DNA of 43,997 nucleotides from Pseudomonadota bacterium (GTDB taxonomy: Bacteria > Pseudomonadota > Alphaproteobacteria > Caulobacterales > Caulobacteraceae): positions 1 through 43,997 of the forward strand of contig JAFAEC010000028.1 in assembly GCA_023424215.1 (NCBI GenBank). The letters run 5' to 3'. Positions 7,789 through 15,793 of the stretch are shown in pieces. The notes beneath the pieces were generated by a model. The model had not been told where the DNA came from. It searched no databases and saw nothing but the letters and a program-made list of their open reading frames with translations. The position numbers and the translations under genes were made by a program. Position 1 is the stretch's first letter. Every line of letters starts with the position of its first letter.

Positions 7789-9966
7789 ATGCACAGACGA
7801 CACCTACTCATCGCCGGAGGGAGCTTCATGGCCCTGTCGGGCTGCGCCGCGAACGGCATGGACATGGGCATGGGCGGGACCGGCCAGACGCCGTCGTCGC
7901 TGGCCGAGGACGCCCGCATCGGCCGCGCCGTGCTGCCGGCGCAGACGCCGCGGGCCGAGCTGCTGCAGGCGTGGACCGGGCCCTACCAGGGCGTGCCGCC
8001 GTGGGACAAGGTCACCGCGCCGAAGCTGCGCGAGGCCATCCTCGAGGGCATCGACCTGCAGCGGGCCGAGATCGCGGCGATCGCCAACCAGCTCGACGAC
8101 CCGACCTTCGCCAACACCCTGGTGCCCTACCAGATGGCGGGCGAGCCGCTGGACCGGGCGACCAGCATCTTCGGGGTGATGACCCAGAACATCGGCTCGG
8201 ACGACTATCAGGCGCTGGACGCCGAGGTGTCGCCGCTGCTGTCTGCGGCGGGCGACGAGATCATCTTCAACGAGGCGCTGTTCGCGCGCATCCGCAAGGT
8301 CGCAGACGAAGCGGCGGACATGGGCCTGACCGCCGAGCAGACCCGGCTGGCCGAACGCACCCGCGACGCCTTCGTGCGCAACGGCGCGGCGCTGGACGCG
8401 GCCGGCAAGGCCGAGCTGGGCCGGATCAATACCGCCCTGTCGAACGCCTTCACCGCCTTCTCGCAGAAGGTGGTCAACGACGAGAAGACCTGGACGGTCA
8501 TCCCGACCGAGTCCGGCATGGCGGGCATGCCGGACTCGAACAAGGCCGCCGCCGCCGCCGCGGCGCGGAGCCGCAACGTCGACGGCTGGGTGATCGTCAA
8601 CACCCGCTCGAGCGTGGATCCCTTCCTGACCTTCGCCGACGACCGCGACCTGCGCGAGCAGGTCTGGCGGAAGTTCGTGAACCGGGGCGATAACGGCGAT
8701 GGCAACGACACGAATGCGATCATCGCCGAGATCGTGAAGCTGCGGGCCGAGCGGGCGAAGCTGCTGGGCTTCCCGCACCACGCGGCGTGGCGGATGCAGG
8801 ACACCATGGCGAAGACGCCCGAGGCGGCCATGGACCTGATGATGCGGGTCTGGGCCCCGGCCAAGGCGCGGGTCGCGGAAGAGGTGGCCGACATGCGCGC
8901 CATCGCCGGCCACGACATCGAGCCGTGGGACTACCTGTACTACGCCGAGAAGGTCCGGAAGCAGAAGTACGACCTCGACCAGAACGAGCTGAAGCCCTAC
9001 TTCGAGCTCAACAACGTGCGCGCCGGCTCGTTCGAGATGGCCCGGCGGCTGTACGGCTTCACCTTCGAGCGACTGCCGCAGGGGACGGTGCCGGTCTGGC
9101 ATCCGGACGTGGTGGTCTACGAGGTCAAGGACCACGGCCAGCCCGCCGGCCTCTACTACGCCGACGACTACGCCCGTCCGGGCAAGCGTTCCGGCGCGTG
9201 GATGACAAGCTACCGCGGCTACTCGACCTACGACGGGGTCAAGAACGTGCTGGCCTCGAACAACAACAACTTCATCAAGGCAGAGGGCGACGAGCCGGTC
9301 CTGATCTCGCTGGACGACGCCGAGACCCTGTTCCACGAGTTCGGCCACGCCCTGCACTACCTGTCGTACCGGATCACCTATCCGGGCCTCGGCGGCACGC
9401 CGCGCGACTACGTCGAGTATCCGTCGCAGGTGCACGAGCACTGGGTGCTGAGCCGGCCGATCCTCGACGGCTACATGAAGCACGTCGAGACCGGCCAGCC
9501 GATGCCGCAGGAGCTGGTCGACAAGATCGAGGCCTCGCAGACCTTCAACCAGGGCTACGCCACGGTCAGCTACCTGTCCTCGGCGCTGGTCGACATGGAT
9601 CTGCACACCCGCGCCGATCCCCCGACCGACCCCGACGCCTTCGAGCGCGAGAGCCTGGCGCGCTACGGCATGCCGGAGGAGATCGTGATGCGGCACCGCC
9701 TGCCGCAGTTCAATCACCTGTTCACCTCGGACGCCTACTCGGCCGGGTACTATTCGTACCTGTGGTCGGAGGTCATGGACGCCGACACCTGGGCCTATTT
9801 CGAGGAGTCGGGCGATGTGTTCAATCCGGACATCGCCGCCCGCTACAAGGCGATCATCCTGTCGGAGGGCAACTCTTCCGACCGCGGCGAGGCCTACCGC
9901 CGCTTCCGCGGCCGCGACCCGGACGTGGCCGCCCTGCTCAAGGTGCGGGGCTTCCCGACCAACTGA
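7789..9966 (+). CDS. M3 family metallopeptidase (Dcp-like) lipoprotein
   Basis: Zinc metallopeptidase of family M3, resembling peptidyl-dipeptidase Dcp. The 725-residue protein begins MHRRHLLIAGGSFMALSGC, a signal peptide ending in a lipobox (LSGC), so it is probably a periplasmic or outer-membrane lipoprotein rather than a cytoplasmic Dcp. The zinc site is LFHEFGHALHY (H516, E517, H520) with the third ligand expected near E543 (DYVEYPSQ). The C-terminal SDAYSAGYYSYLWSEVMD is also typical of M3 enzymes. It probably degrades small peptides from the periplasm. A strong terminator follows. A long open frame runs antisense to it but is a high-G+C shadow. Confidence 0.94.
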   Translation: MHRRHLLIAGGSFMALSGCAANGMDMGMGGTGQTPSSLAEDARIGRAVLPAQTPRAELLQAWTGPYQGVPPWDKVTAPKLREAILEGIDLQRAEIAAIANQLDDPTFANTLVPYQMAGEPLDRATSIFGVMTQNIGSDDYQALDAEVSPLLSAAGDEIIFNEALFARIRKVADEAADMGLTAEQTRLAERTRDAFVRNGAALDAAGKAELGRINTALSNAFTAFSQKVVNDEKTWTVIPTESGMAGMPDSNKAAAAAAARSRNVDGWVIVNTRSSVDPFLTFADDRDLREQVWRKFVNRGDNGDGNDTNAIIAEIVKLRAERAKLLGFPHHAAWRMQDTMAKTPEAAMDLMMRVWAPAKARVAEEVADMRAIAGHDIEPWDYLYYAEKVRKQKYDLDQNELKPYFELNNVRAGSFEMARRLYGFTFERLPQGTVPVWHPDVVVYEVKDHGQPAGLYYADDYARPGKRSGAWMTSYRGYSTYDGVKNVLASNNNNFIKAEGDEPVLISLDDAETLFHEFGHALHYLSYRITYPGLGGTPRDYVEYPSQVHEHWVLSRPILDGYMKHVETGQPMPQELVDKIEASQTFNQGYATVSYLSSALVDMDLHTRADPPTDPDAFERESLARYGMPEEIVMRHRLPQFNHLFTSDAYSAGYYSYLWSEVMDADTWAYFEESGDVFNPDIAARYKAIILSEGNSSDRGEAYRRFRGRDPDVAALLKVRGFPTN

Positions 9967-9974
9967 TGCGACAG

Positions 9975-10004
9975 GGGCCCGCGGAGCGATCCGCGGGCCC
10001 TTTT
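9975..10004 (+). terminator. Rho-independent terminator after M3 peptidase
   Basis: An 11-bp perfect stem (GGGCCCGCGGA / TCCGCGGGCCC) with a GCGA tetraloop is followed by TTTT, nine bases past the stop codon. It has a textbook form. Confidence 0.9.
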
Positions 10005-10082
10005 GCAGGCGATACATTCCGGCGGCGACAAGCGGGACACGCCGGGGGAGACAGACGATACCGGCGTGACATCCGATACGGC

Positions 10083-10403
10083 TCAGGCCGGCCAGGCGGG
10101 GGCGGCCATCGCCAGCACGCGTTCGCCGCGGCGGGCGCGGGCGTAGTCGTCCTGACGCGCCGCCGGCAGCTGGCGCACGATCTCGCGCTGGACGATCTTC
10201 ACGCAGGTGGTGTCGAGCATCTGCGACGGGCCGCGGCGGCAGGCGTCGCGGGCGGCCCCGGCGGCGCGCGCGTCGAAGGCGGCGGCGCCGGCCCCGGTCG
10301 ACAGGTCGAGGTCGGCGAAGGGCACGCGCAGGGTGTCCTGGGCGGCGGCGGGGGCGGCGTACAGCAGCACGGCGCCGGCGAGGGAAAGCAGGGTGCGGGT
10401 CAT
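10083..10403 (-). CDS. UrcA family protein
   Basis: Small exported protein of the UrcA family, first described in Caulobacter and common in Caulobacterales and Sphingomonadales; its molecular role is not established. The 106-residue product has signal peptide MTRTLLSLAGAVLLYAAPAAA, then the family's VPFADLDLSTGAGAAAFDAR motif and two cysteines (ARDACRRG and DTTCVK) likely to form a disulfide. It shares this layout with the next minus-strand gene upstream (10582-10884), so the two are tandem paralogs. Confidence 0.85.
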   Translation of the reverse strand: MTRTLLSLAGAVLLYAAPAAAQDTLRVPFADLDLSTGAGAAAFDARAAGAARDACRRGPSQMLDTTCVKIVQREIVRQLPAARQDDYARARRGERVLAMAAPAWPA

Positions 10404-10581
10404 CGATCAGGCTCCAGGCCGCTTGATTGCGGCACAAGCCAGATGATTGGCGGATGTGACGTTCGCCAGACCAGAACCGCGACAAAACGGCGAACACAGG
10501 CCGAGAACTGTTCAGCCGTTCACAAGTTCAACTTATGCATGGGGGCCGCCGGCCCGGCGACCCCCCTCTCCCCCTGTGGCG

Positions 10582-10884
10582 TCAGGCCTCGATCAGCGGC
10601 CGGCGGCTGCGCGCATATCCGACCCGGGCCGCGCCGGGCAGCTGGCGGATGGCCTCGCTGCGGAAGGCGGACAGGCAGAAGGCCTGGTCGCCGATACGGC
10701 TGCCCGGCCGACGGGCGTCGCGGCACATGCGACGGGCGGCGGCGTCGAGGCGGGCGTCGAAGGCGTCGGCGCCGGCGGCGGTCGACAGGTCGAGGTCGTT
10801 CCAGCGGATGCGCGCCTCCTGGGCCGAGGCGGCGCCGGCGGCGGCGAGGGTCAGGACGGCGGCGAGAGAAGCGAGGGTTTTCAC
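10582..10884 (-). CDS. UrcA family protein (paralog)
   Basis: Second UrcA-family protein, 100 residues: signal peptide MKTLASLAAVLTLAAAGAASA, then IRWNDLDLSTAAGADAFDAR and cysteines in RRMCRDARR and QAFCLSAFR. The start is GTG with GGAGAT just upstream. It matches the 106-residue neighbour in the DLDLSTxAGAxAFDAR motif and in cysteine spacing, so one probably arose from the other by duplication. The 178-bp gap between the two genes suggests separate promoters. Function is unknown. Confidence 0.85.
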   Translation of the reverse strand: MKTLASLAAVLTLAAAGAASAQEARIRWNDLDLSTAAGADAFDARLDAAARRMCRDARRPGSRIGDQAFCLSAFRSEAIRQLPGAARVGYARSRRPLIEA

Positions 10885-11217
10885 GGCGATCTCCTTGGCG
10901 GGATGCGGTCGCTCGGGGCGGCGACGGTCGGGAGATACGGCGGCGCTGTTGCAACCACGTGTGGGTCTCGCGGCGAAATCGCGACCACAGGTGAATTCGC
11001 CGAAAGCTGAACAGCGATCACCCTGCGGGCGGGCGCGCCTTGTCTCGGCCCGGATTTTCCGTCATAAGCCGCCGCTTCCGGCGCAAGTGAACCCTGCGTC
11101 TCCACCTGCACGACCCCGGCGCGGCCGGACGAGGCAGGCGAGAACCCCCCGTCGACGTGATCGTCCACGGGGGTCGTCGTCGTATGGAGCCGCGGGACCG
11201 CGCATGAAAGGGTTTGG
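10885..11217. other. 333-bp gap before ffh; holds leader hairpin
   Basis: This divergent gap between a UrcA gene and ffh has no convincing gene on either strand, no tRNA-like segment and no SRP RNA core motif. The part nearest ffh carries a strong imperfect hairpin (listed separately). The middle is likely to hold promoters for both flanking genes, but I see no clear -35/-10 pair. Confidence 0.5.
11146..11173 (+). other. Hairpin in the ffh leader
   Basis: CCCCCGT (11146-11152) pairs with ACGGGGG (11167-11173). Inside, after one C-C mismatch, GACG pairs with CGTC around a TGAT loop. It ends 44 bases before the ffh start codon and has no T-run, so it may be a leader structure or the end of an upstream transcript. 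Confidence 0.45.
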
Positions 11218-12750
11218 ATGTTCGAGGCTCTGAACGAGCGGCTGACAGGCGTCTTCGACCGGATCACCGGCCGCGGCGCCCTGTCCGAAAAGGACGTGGC
11301 CGAGGCCATGCGCGAGGTGCGCGTGGCCCTGCTCGAGGCCGACGTCGCCCTGCCGGTCGTCAAGGACTTCATCGCCTTCGCCACCGAGCGCGCCACCGGC
11401 GAGGAGGTGATCCGCTCGGTCAAGCCGGCCGATCAGGTCGTCAAGATCGTCTACGACGGCCTGGTCGAGATGCTGGGCGGCGAGGAGCCGGTCGCGCTGA
11501 ACACCAACGCCACGCCGCCGGCGGTCGTCCTGATGGCCGGCCTGCAGGGCTCGGGCAAGACGACCACCTCCGCCAAGCTGGCGCTGCGGCTGACGAAGTT
11601 CGACCGCAAGAAGGTGATGATGGCCTCGCTGGACACCCGGCGTCCGGCGGCCATGGAGCAGCTTGAGACCCTCGGCAAGCAGATCGAGGTCGCCACCCTG
11701 CCGATCGTCAAGGGCGAGTCGGCGGTCCAGATCACCAAGCGGGCGCTGTCGTCGGCGAAGCTGCAGGGCTTCGACGTCCTGATCCTCGACACCGCCGGCC
11801 GCATCACCCTCGACGAGGCGCTGATGGCCGAGGTGGCCGAGGTCGCCGCCGTGGCGAAGCCGGTCGAGACCCTTCTCGTGGCCGACAGCCTGACCGGCCA
11901 GGATGCGGTGCGCACCGCCCGCGCCTTCCACGAGCGCCTGCCGTTGACCGGCCTGATCCTGACCCGCGCCGACGGCGACGGGCGCGGCGGGGCCATGCTG
12001 TCGATGCGGGCGGTCACCGGCCTGCCGATCAAGTATCTCGGCGCCGGCGAGAAGGTCGACCAGCTCGAGGTGTTCGACGCCCGCCGCGTCGCCGGCCGCA
12101 TCCTGGGCCAGGGCGACATCGTCGCGCTGGTCGAGAAGGCCAGCCAGGAGCTGGACCAGGCCAAGGCCGAGAAAATGGCGAGGAAGCTGGCCAAGGGCCA
12201 GTTCGACCTCGACGACCTGATGGGCCAGCTGCAGCAGATGAAGCGCATGGGCGGCCTGCAGGGGATCATGGGCCTGCTGCCCGGCGTGGCCAAGATGAAG
12301 GCCCAGATGGCCGACGCCAACATCGACGACCGGATGATCAGCCGCCAGGAGGCGATCATCAGCTCGATGACCAAGGCCGAGCGCAAGAAGCCGGACCTGC
12401 TGAACGCCAGCCGCAAGCGGCGCATCGCCGCCGGCGCGGGCGTCGAGGTGCAGGACGTCAACCGCCTGCTCAAGCAGCACCGCCAGATGGCCGACACGGT
12501 CAAGGCGCTGTCGCGGGGCGGGCCGAAGAAGATGCAGCAGATGGCCGCCATGCTGGGCGGCGTCGGCGGCGGCGGAATGGGCGGGCCCGACATGGCCCGC
12601 CTGAAGGCGATGGGCGGAGGCAAGATGGCCGAACCCAGCGCCGAGGAGATGAAAGCCCTTCAGGACCGGCTCGCCGGCCTGGGCGGCGGACAGATGCCCA
12701 ACCTGCCGGGCGGCCTTCCGGGGCTGCCGGGCTTCCCCAAGAAGAACTGA
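11218..12750 (+). CDS. ffh: Signal recognition particle protein Ffh
   Basis: SRP54 GTPase that binds signal sequences as they leave the ribosome and, with 4.5S RNA and FtsY, delivers membrane proteins to the translocon. The 510-residue protein has the N domain (residues 1-90), the G domain with P-loop GLQGSGKTT (108-116), DTAGR (191-195) and TRADGDGRGG, and a methionine-rich M domain (MQQMAAMLGG, MKRMGGLQGIMG). The tail from about 445 is Gly/Pro/Met-rich and longer than in E. coli (453 aa). rpsP follows after 19 bases, so the two are probably cotranscribed. Confidence 0.98.
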   Translation: MFEALNERLTGVFDRITGRGALSEKDVAEAMREVRVALLEADVALPVVKDFIAFATERATGEEVIRSVKPADQVVKIVYDGLVEMLGGEEPVALNTNATPPAVVLMAGLQGSGKTTTSAKLALRLTKFDRKKVMMASLDTRRPAAMEQLETLGKQIEVATLPIVKGESAVQITKRALSSAKLQGFDVLILDTAGRITLDEALMAEVAEVAAVAKPVETLLVADSLTGQDAVRTARAFHERLPLTGLILTRADGDGRGGAMLSMRAVTGLPIKYLGAGEKVDQLEVFDARRVAGRILGQGDIVALVEKASQELDQAKAEKMARKLAKGQFDLDDLMGQLQQMKRMGGLQGIMGLLPGVAKMKAQMADANIDDRMISRQEAIISSMTKAERKKPDLLNASRKRRIAAGAGVEVQDVNRLLKQHRQMADTVKALSRGGPKKMQQMAAMLGGVGGGGMGGPDMARLKAMGGGKMAEPSAEEMKALQDRLAGLGGGQMPNLPGGLPGLPGFPKKN

Positions 12751-12769
12751 CTACCGAAAGAGACCTGAA

Positions 12770-13327
12770 ATGCTGAAGATTCGTCTGGCCCGCGGCGGCG
12801 CCAAGAAGCGCCCCTACTACTACATCGTCGTCGCCGACTCCCACTCGCCGCGCGACGGCAAGTTCATCGAGCGCGTCGGCAGCTACAACCCGATGCTGCC
12901 GCGCGACGGCGAGCAGAAGCGCGTCGTCCTGAAGACCGACCGCATCGCCGAGTGGCTGGGCAAGGGTGCCCAGCCGACCGACCGCGTCGCCCGTTTCCTG
13001 TCGCAGGACGAGGCGCTGGCCGACAAGGTGAAGTGGACCCAGGGCAACAACCCGAAGAAGGCCGAGCCGGGCAAGAAGGCCCAGGAGCGCGCCGCCGAGC
13101 GCGCCCAGCGCGAGGCCGACCGTCTGGAAGCCGAAGCCGCCGCCAAGGCCGAGGCCGCCGAAGCCGCCGCCCGCGCCAAGGAAGAGGCCGCCGCCGCCAA
13201 GGCCGCCGCTGACGCCGCCCCGGCCGCTGAGGAGGCTCCGGCTGCTGAAGAGGCTCCGGCCGCCGAAGCCGCCGCCGAGGAAGCCCCGGCCGCCGAAGAG
13301 GCGACCGAGGAGAAGGCCGAGGGCTGA
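12770..13327 (+). CDS. rpsP: 30S ribosomal protein S16 with long Ala/Glu tail
   Basis: Ribosomal protein S16, needed for 30S assembly. The first ~85 residues are the conserved S16 domain (LKIRLARGGAKKRPYYYIVV at the start, then RDGKFIERVGSYNP). From about residue 100 a low-complexity tail rich in Ala, Glu and Lys (AAEEAPAAEEAPAAEAA and similar) brings the total to 185 residues, about twice the E. coli length. Tails of this kind occur in alphaproteobacterial S16, but this one is long. It sits between ffh and rimM and is followed by a terminator. Confidence 0.97.
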   Translation: MLKIRLARGGAKKRPYYYIVVADSHSPRDGKFIERVGSYNPMLPRDGEQKRVVLKTDRIAEWLGKGAQPTDRVARFLSQDEALADKVKWTQGNNPKKAEPGKKAQERAAERAQREADRLEAEAAAKAEAAEAAARAKEEAAAAKAAADAAPAAEEAPAAEEAPAAEAAAEEAPAAEEATEEKAEG

Positions 13328-13354
13328 GGCCCTTCGCCGGATCGGAACTGAAGG

Positions 13355-13392
13355 AAGGCGGCGTCCCGCGGGGCGCCGCCTTTCTCTTTTTT
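13355..13392 (+). terminator. Rho-independent terminator after rpsP
   Basis: Perfect 9-bp stem AAGGCGGCG / CGCCGCCTT with a GC-rich loop, followed by a T-rich run (TTTCTCTTTTTT counting the stem end). It separates rpsP from rimM, which therefore probably depends on read-through or its own promoter. Confidence 0.85.
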
Positions 13393-13450
13393 GCGTGCGC
13401 CTGTCGCGCTTCGCGCTACTTGAGACGCACAGGGAAGGCGGCGGGACCCC

Positions 13451-13981
13451 ATGAGCGAGACCAAGGAAAAGCTGGTGCTGGTCGGCCAGGTGGCCGGCGG
13501 TTTCGGGGTGAAGGGCGAGGTGCGGGTGACGGCGTACACCGCCGATCCGATGACCCTGCTCGGCTACCGCGATCTGCTGCGCGCCGACGGCTCGCCGGGC
13601 CTGACCCTGCTGTCGGGCCGACCCGACAAGAACGGCGTGGTGGGGCGGGCGAAGGAGATCGCCACCAAGGAACAGGCGGACGCCCTGCGCGGGCTGAAGC
13701 TGTTCGTGCCCCGCGAGCGGCTGCCCGAGCCCGACGAGGACGAGTTCTACCTGACCGACCTGATCGGGCTGGAGGCGCGCGATCCGGACGACGTCGTGCT
13801 GGGCCGGGTCAAGTCGGTGCAGAACTTCGGAGCGTCGGACATGCTGGAGATCGCTCCGGCCGCCGGCGGTCCGACCTGGTACCTGCCCTTCACCCGCGAG
13901 GCGGTGCCCGACCTGCATATCGCCGACGGCTGGCTGCGCGCCGTGCGGCCGCACGAGGTCGACGAGCGCGAGCCGGACTAG
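13451..13981 (+). CDS. rimM: Ribosome maturation factor RimM
   Basis: 16S rRNA processing factor that binds S19 and helps mature the 30S head. The 176-residue protein begins the RimM beta-barrel with LVLVGQVAGGFGVKGEVRV, contains the EADALRGL-type motif (EQADALRGLKLFVPRERLP) and a C-terminal PRC barrel (EFYLTDLIGLEARD ... WYLPFTREAVPDLHIADGWLRA). In many bacteria trmD and rplS follow directly; here a convergent DUF1508 gene overlaps the rimM stop codon by four bases, so that gene order is broken. Confidence 0.96.
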   Translation: MSETKEKLVLVGQVAGGFGVKGEVRVTAYTADPMTLLGYRDLLRADGSPGLTLLSGRPDKNGVVGRAKEIATKEQADALRGLKLFVPRERLPEPDEDEFYLTDLIGLEARDPDDVVLGRVKSVQNFGASDMLEIAPAAGGPTWYLPFTREAVPDLHIADGWLRAVRPHEVDEREPD

Positions 13982-14154
13982 CTGTTGTCCTCGGTCGGGG
14001 CGCCGGGGCCGTTCTTCTTGATGGATTCGATGGCGTTCTGGGCCGAGGCCTTGGAAGCGTACCCCTCGGTCGAGAAGATGGTTTCGGAATTGTACTTGAA
14101 GCGGACGCGGTACTCGCCCGCCTTGTCCTTATAGATCTCGAACTTGTGCGCCAT
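13978..14154 (-). CDS. DUF1508 (YegP-like) small protein
   Basis: A 58-residue protein of the DUF1508/YegP family, a small alpha-beta domain often found singly or in tandem; function unknown. Seen: MAHKFEIYKDKAGEYRVRFK, GYASKASAQNAIESIKKN. The ATG at 14154 is fixed by AGGAGGT five bases upstream; a longer frame begins nine codons earlier but lacks a ribosome site. Its stop codon overlaps the rimM stop by four bases on the opposite strand. Confidence 0.9.
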   Translation of the reverse strand: MAHKFEIYKDKAGEYRVRFKYNSETIFSTEGYASKASAQNAIESIKKNGPGAPTEDNS

Positions 14155-14308
14155 GGCGACCTCCTGTCCATCTACGGCCACGCTGGACCCGGCGGCGTCC
14201 CGCCGTCAATCGGAGGCGTGTCCGCTGGTGGACACAGGCGCGTGAGCGGCCAGATGAACCGGCGCCGCCGCGGGGCGTTGCTGTGGTCGCACAGCAGGGA
14301 GCGCCGAC

Positions 14309-14698
14309 ATGGGTATCTTCAGTTCGATCTGGGACCGGATTCGCGGACACAAGAAGGCGGAGGCGCCGGCGCCGCAGGTCCCCACGCCGACCATCGCCCC
14401 GACCGCCGCGGCGCCCGCGGCGACGACCCTGCCGCCGGTCGACGTCGAGGCGGTGCTGCAGTCCATGGCCGAGATGAAGGGCGAGGACGCCGCCGGCAAC
14501 TGGCGCACCTCCATCGTCGACCTGCTCAAGCTGCTGGGCCTCGACTCCAGCCTCGAGGCGCGCAAGCAGCTGGCCGAGGAGCTGAACGTCCATGCTGGCC
14601 CGCACGGCTCGGCCGAGCAGAACATCGCCCTGTCGAAGGCGGTGTGGCGCAAGCTGGCCGAGAACGGCGGGCTGGTGCCCGACTCGCTGCGGGACTGA
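14309..14698 (+). CDS. DUF3597 family protein
   Basis: A 129-residue protein of the DUF3597 family. The N-terminus MGIFSSIWDRIRGHK is followed by a Pro/Ala-rich linker (residues 20-45) and then the conserved domain: VDVEAVLQSMAEMKGE, NWRTSIVDLLKLLGLDSSLEARK, ELAEELN-like helix and NIALSKAVWRKLAENGGLVP. The domain is compact and helical; similar domains occur near peptidoglycan-related proteins, but the role here is not known. The KTSC gene follows after 16 bases on the same strand. Confidence 0.85.
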   Translation: MGIFSSIWDRIRGHKKAEAPAPQVPTPTIAPTAAAPAATTLPPVDVEAVLQSMAEMKGEDAAGNWRTSIVDLLKLLGLDSSLEARKQLAEELNVHAGPHGSAEQNIALSKAVWRKLAENGGLVPDSLRD

Positions 14699-14714
14699 GG
14701 CGGAGGCGGCGGCC

Positions 14715-14924
14715 ATGCCCTCCAGCGTCATCCGCCGCTTCGCCTATGACGAACCGCACCGCCGCCTGCGCGTGGTCTTCACCTCGGGCGACGTCTACGA
14801 CTATGAGGCCGTCCCGCCCGAGGTGGTGCAGGACTTCCGCAACGCCTTCTCGAAGGGCCGCTTCTTCGGCCCGAACATCCGCGACCGGTATCGCTACCGG
14901 CGGGTGGAGCGGGCGGCCCGCTGA
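14715..14924 (+). CDS. KTSC domain protein
   Basis: A 69-residue protein that is almost entirely a KTSC-type domain: MPSSVIRRFAYDEPHRRLRV, FTSGDVYDYEAVPPEVVQDF and SKGRFFGPNIRDRYRYRRV. The domain is widespread and its function is not established. The ATG at 14715 is chosen because the family starts there; the longer frame upstream overlaps the DUF3597 gene. It is probably cotranscribed with that gene and converges on fabI. Confidence 0.85.
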   Translation: MPSSVIRRFAYDEPHRRLRVVFTSGDVYDYEAVPPEVVQDFRNAFSKGRFFGPNIRDRYRYRRVERAAR

Positions 14925-14927
14925 GGC

Positions 14928-15746
14928 CTATTCCTCGCCGTCCGGCAGGCCCATCATGTGGAAGCCGGCGTCGACGTGGATGACCTCCCCGGTGGTCGAC
15001 AGGCCGAGGTCGGAGCACAGCCACAGGGCGCAGCCGGCCACGCCCTCCATGGAGGTGTCCTCCTTCATCGCCGACATGGCGCGGCCCTGGGAGATCATGC
15101 CGCGGCCGCCCGAGATGCCGGCCAGCGACAGGGTGCGCATGGCCCCGGCCGAGATGGCGTTGACGCGGACGCCCTTCGGCCCGAGGTCGCGGGCGATGTA
15201 GCGGGTCGCGGCCTCCAGCGCGGCCTTGGCCACACCCATGGTGTTGTAGTTGGGGATGGCGCGCTCGGACCCGAGGTAGGTCATGGTGATCATGGCGCCG
15301 CCGTTCGGCATCAGCTTCGAGGCGCGGCGGGCCACGTCGACGAAGCTGAAGGCCGAGATGTTCATGGCCAGCAGGAAGCTGTCGCGGGTGGTGTTGTCGA
15401 CGAAGGAGCCCTGCAGCTCGTTCTTGTTGGCGAAGGCCACCGAGTGGACGACGAAGTCGATCGTGCCGAACTCCTTCTCCAGCTCGGCGAAGGCGGCGTC
15501 CATGGAGGCGTCGTCGGTGACGTCGGCCTGGATCAGCAGTTTCGCCCCGACGCTCTCGGCCAGCGGGCGCACGCGGCGCTCCAGTCCCTCGCCGAGGTAG
15601 GTGAAGGCCAGCTCGGCGCCCTGGGCGGCCAGCTGCGAGGCGATGCCCCAGGCGATGGAGTTCGCGTTCGCCACCCCCATGATCAGGCCCTTCTTGCCCT
15701 TCATGAGTTCGCCCTTGGGCATGTTCCAGCCGCTCTCGCTCGCCAT
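14928..15746 (-). CDS. fabI: Enoyl-ACP reductase FabI
   Basis: NADH-dependent enoyl-[acyl-carrier-protein] reductase, the last step of each fatty-acid elongation cycle and the target of triclosan-type inhibitors. The 272-residue protein has the N-terminal cofactor segment GLIMGVANANSIAWGIA, DFVVHSVAFA, and the active-site block TYLGSERAIPNYNTMGVAK, with Tyr157, Tyr167 and Lys174 in the FabI spacing. The ATG is preceded by AAGGAG. One copy of a short palindromic repeat lies in its leader, about 25-48 bases before the start. fabB and fabA lie nearby on the same strand. Confidence 0.97.
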   Translation of the reverse strand: MASESGWNMPKGELMKGKKGLIMGVANANSIAWGIASQLAAQGAELAFTYLGEGLERRVRPLAESVGAKLLIQADVTDDASMDAAFAELEKEFGTIDFVVHSVAFANKNELQGSFVDNTTRDSFLLAMNISAFSFVDVARRASKLMPNGGAMITMTYLGSERAIPNYNTMGVAKAALEAATRYIARDLGPKGVRVNAISAGAMRTLSLAGISGGRGMISQGRAMSAMKEDTSMEGVAGCALWLCSDLGLSTTGEVIHVDAGFHMMGLPDGEE

Positions 15747-15770
15747 GGTCAGTCTCCTTCAGGGGCCTAT

Positions 15771-15793
15771 CGCTCGCAACGCGGTTGCTCGCT
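15771..15793. repeat. REP-like palindromic repeat, copy A
   Basis: A 23-bp unit starting CGCTCGCAACGCGG and ending TTGCTCGCT, containing the inverted repeat GCAAC-GCG-GTTGC. An identical copy lies 49 bp downstream (copy B). Copy A lies in the fabI leader, and its edge overlaps the antiporter stop codon. Confidence 0.85.

Noticed and set aside
7804..10497. 897-residue open frame antisense to the M3 peptidase
   Set aside because: Its product is low in complexity (His, Arg, Val, Gly-rich) with no domain; it mirrors the codon pattern of the well-supported M3 gene in high-G+C DNA.
10885..11217. SRP (4.5S) RNA gene next to ffh
   Set aside because: The conserved GGAAGGAAGCAG-type core is absent from the gap.
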